From Terrabacter terrigena (GTDB taxonomy: Bacteria; Actinomycetota; Actinomycetes; Actinomycetales; Dermatophilaceae), in contig NZ_JBHTKH010000001.1 of NCBI RefSeq assembly GCF_042676085.1, positions 682,001-746,000 of the forward strand: DNA of 64,000 nucleotides, written 5' to 3'. Made by a program: the position numbers and the translations under genes. The notes under the pieces are model-generated. The model was not told the origin of the DNA and did not search any database. It saw only the letters and a program-made list of their open reading frames with translations. This document shows positions 63,699-64,000 of the stretch, in pieces. Position 1 is the stretch's first letter. The number at the start of each line of letters is the position of its first letter.

Positions 63699-64000
63699 TC
63701 AGGCGGCCTCGACCTGGTGGTCGACGAGGGCGCCGAGCGCGTCGCGCAGGCGCCCGAAGACCTGCGGGTCACCGAGCACGTCGGTGTCGATGGTCGACTG
63801 CGACACGACCACCTGGTCGAGCACGACGGCGCCGGCGATGCCGGCCGAGCGCCGCGCGTCCTCGTGTGCCCACTTGCCGCCGTAGGGCGTGGGCGTCGCG
63901 CCGATGACGGCGAAGGGCTTGCCCGAGATGGCGCCCTGGCCGAACGGCCGTGAGAGCCAGTCGATGGCGTTGTTGAGCACGGCGGGCATCGTGCCGTTGT
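63699..64000 (-). CDS. NAD(P)H-dependent FMN reductase, partial (N-terminus beyond window)
   Basis: The C-terminal 100 residues of a flavodoxin-fold reductase: NGTMPAVLNNAIDWLSRP (FMN-binding loop), GKPFAVIGATPTPYGGKWAH and a C-terminal helix. The reading frame is open to the window edge, so the start is missing. The family reduces FMN or quinones and often accompanies redox stress regulators such as the nearby OhrR-type gene. Confidence 0.85.
   Translation of the reverse strand, partial: NGTMPAVLNNAIDWLSRPFGQGAISGKPFAVIGATPTPYGGKWAHEDARRSAGIAGAVVLDQVVVSQSTIDTDVLGDPQVFGRLRDALGALVDHQVEAA

Overview
The window is high-GC DNA from an actinobacterium. Gene order, GTG and TTG starts, leaderless promoters and several actinobacterial-only families (DUF3152, DUF5709, DUF4178, a Mce locus, an IcmF mutase) point to Micrococcales, most likely Intrasporangiaceae. 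That placement is inference from content; no rRNA is present. The core of the window is the translation/transcription 'str-rpo-rpl' neighbourhood, read mostly on the minus strand.

Layout. 1-12.5 kb: fusA (cut by the window edge), rpsG, rpsL, a small unknown gene, a PBP4-type D,D-peptidase, rpoC and rpoB. 12.9-15.6 kb: a DUF4282 membrane protein and the agmatine-to-putrescine pair aguA-aguB. 15.7-27.1 kb: a complete Mce lipid-transport operon (ATPase, two YrbE permeases, MceA-F, two Mce-associated proteins) whose genes overlap by ATGA or TGATG junctions. 27.2-31.4 kb: two uncharacterised convergent genes and a translationally coupled glycolate oxidase/glyoxylate aminotransferase pair. 31.5-40.3 kb: rplL-rplJ, a DUF3152 metalloprotease-like protein, a secreted repeat protein, gamma-glutamyltransferase, then rplA-rplK-nusG-secE-tRNA-Trp. 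40.5-47.1 kb: an aminotransferase, DUF5709, an adenosine-deaminase-like enzyme, a lipoprotein, murB, hadB-hadA, rpmG, tRNA-Met and tRNA-Thr. 47.3-51.7 kb: a cell-surface glycan group (GtrA, GT2, methyltransferase, large membrane protein). 51.7-64 kb: accessory metabolism and regulation: an MBL-fold protein with a zinc ribbon, a repeat peptide coupled to a JmjC-type oxygenase, a BtuF-like protein next to the B12 enzyme IcmF, a MarR regulator, an AGE isomerase facing an alditol oxidase, an OhrR-type regulator and a partial flavin reductase.

The most unusual signals are three. (1) A two-gene cassette joins a 63-residue DGGA-repeat peptide with a histidine in each repeat to a JmjC/cupin oxygenase by a 1-base overlap. 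It could be a peptide modification system. (2) A dispersed 7-mer, GGCATAC/GTATGCC, occurs 27 times by my reading. Within genes it forces rare codons (TAT, GCA, ATA), and three times it forms inverted pairs between or ahead of ribosomal and RNA polymerase genes. (3) A palindrome lies across the icmF promoter and immediately upstream of the divergent marR promoter, giving a readable regulatory circuit. Many non-operon genes have a -10 box only 6-7 bases before the start codon, so leaderless transcripts appear to be common here.
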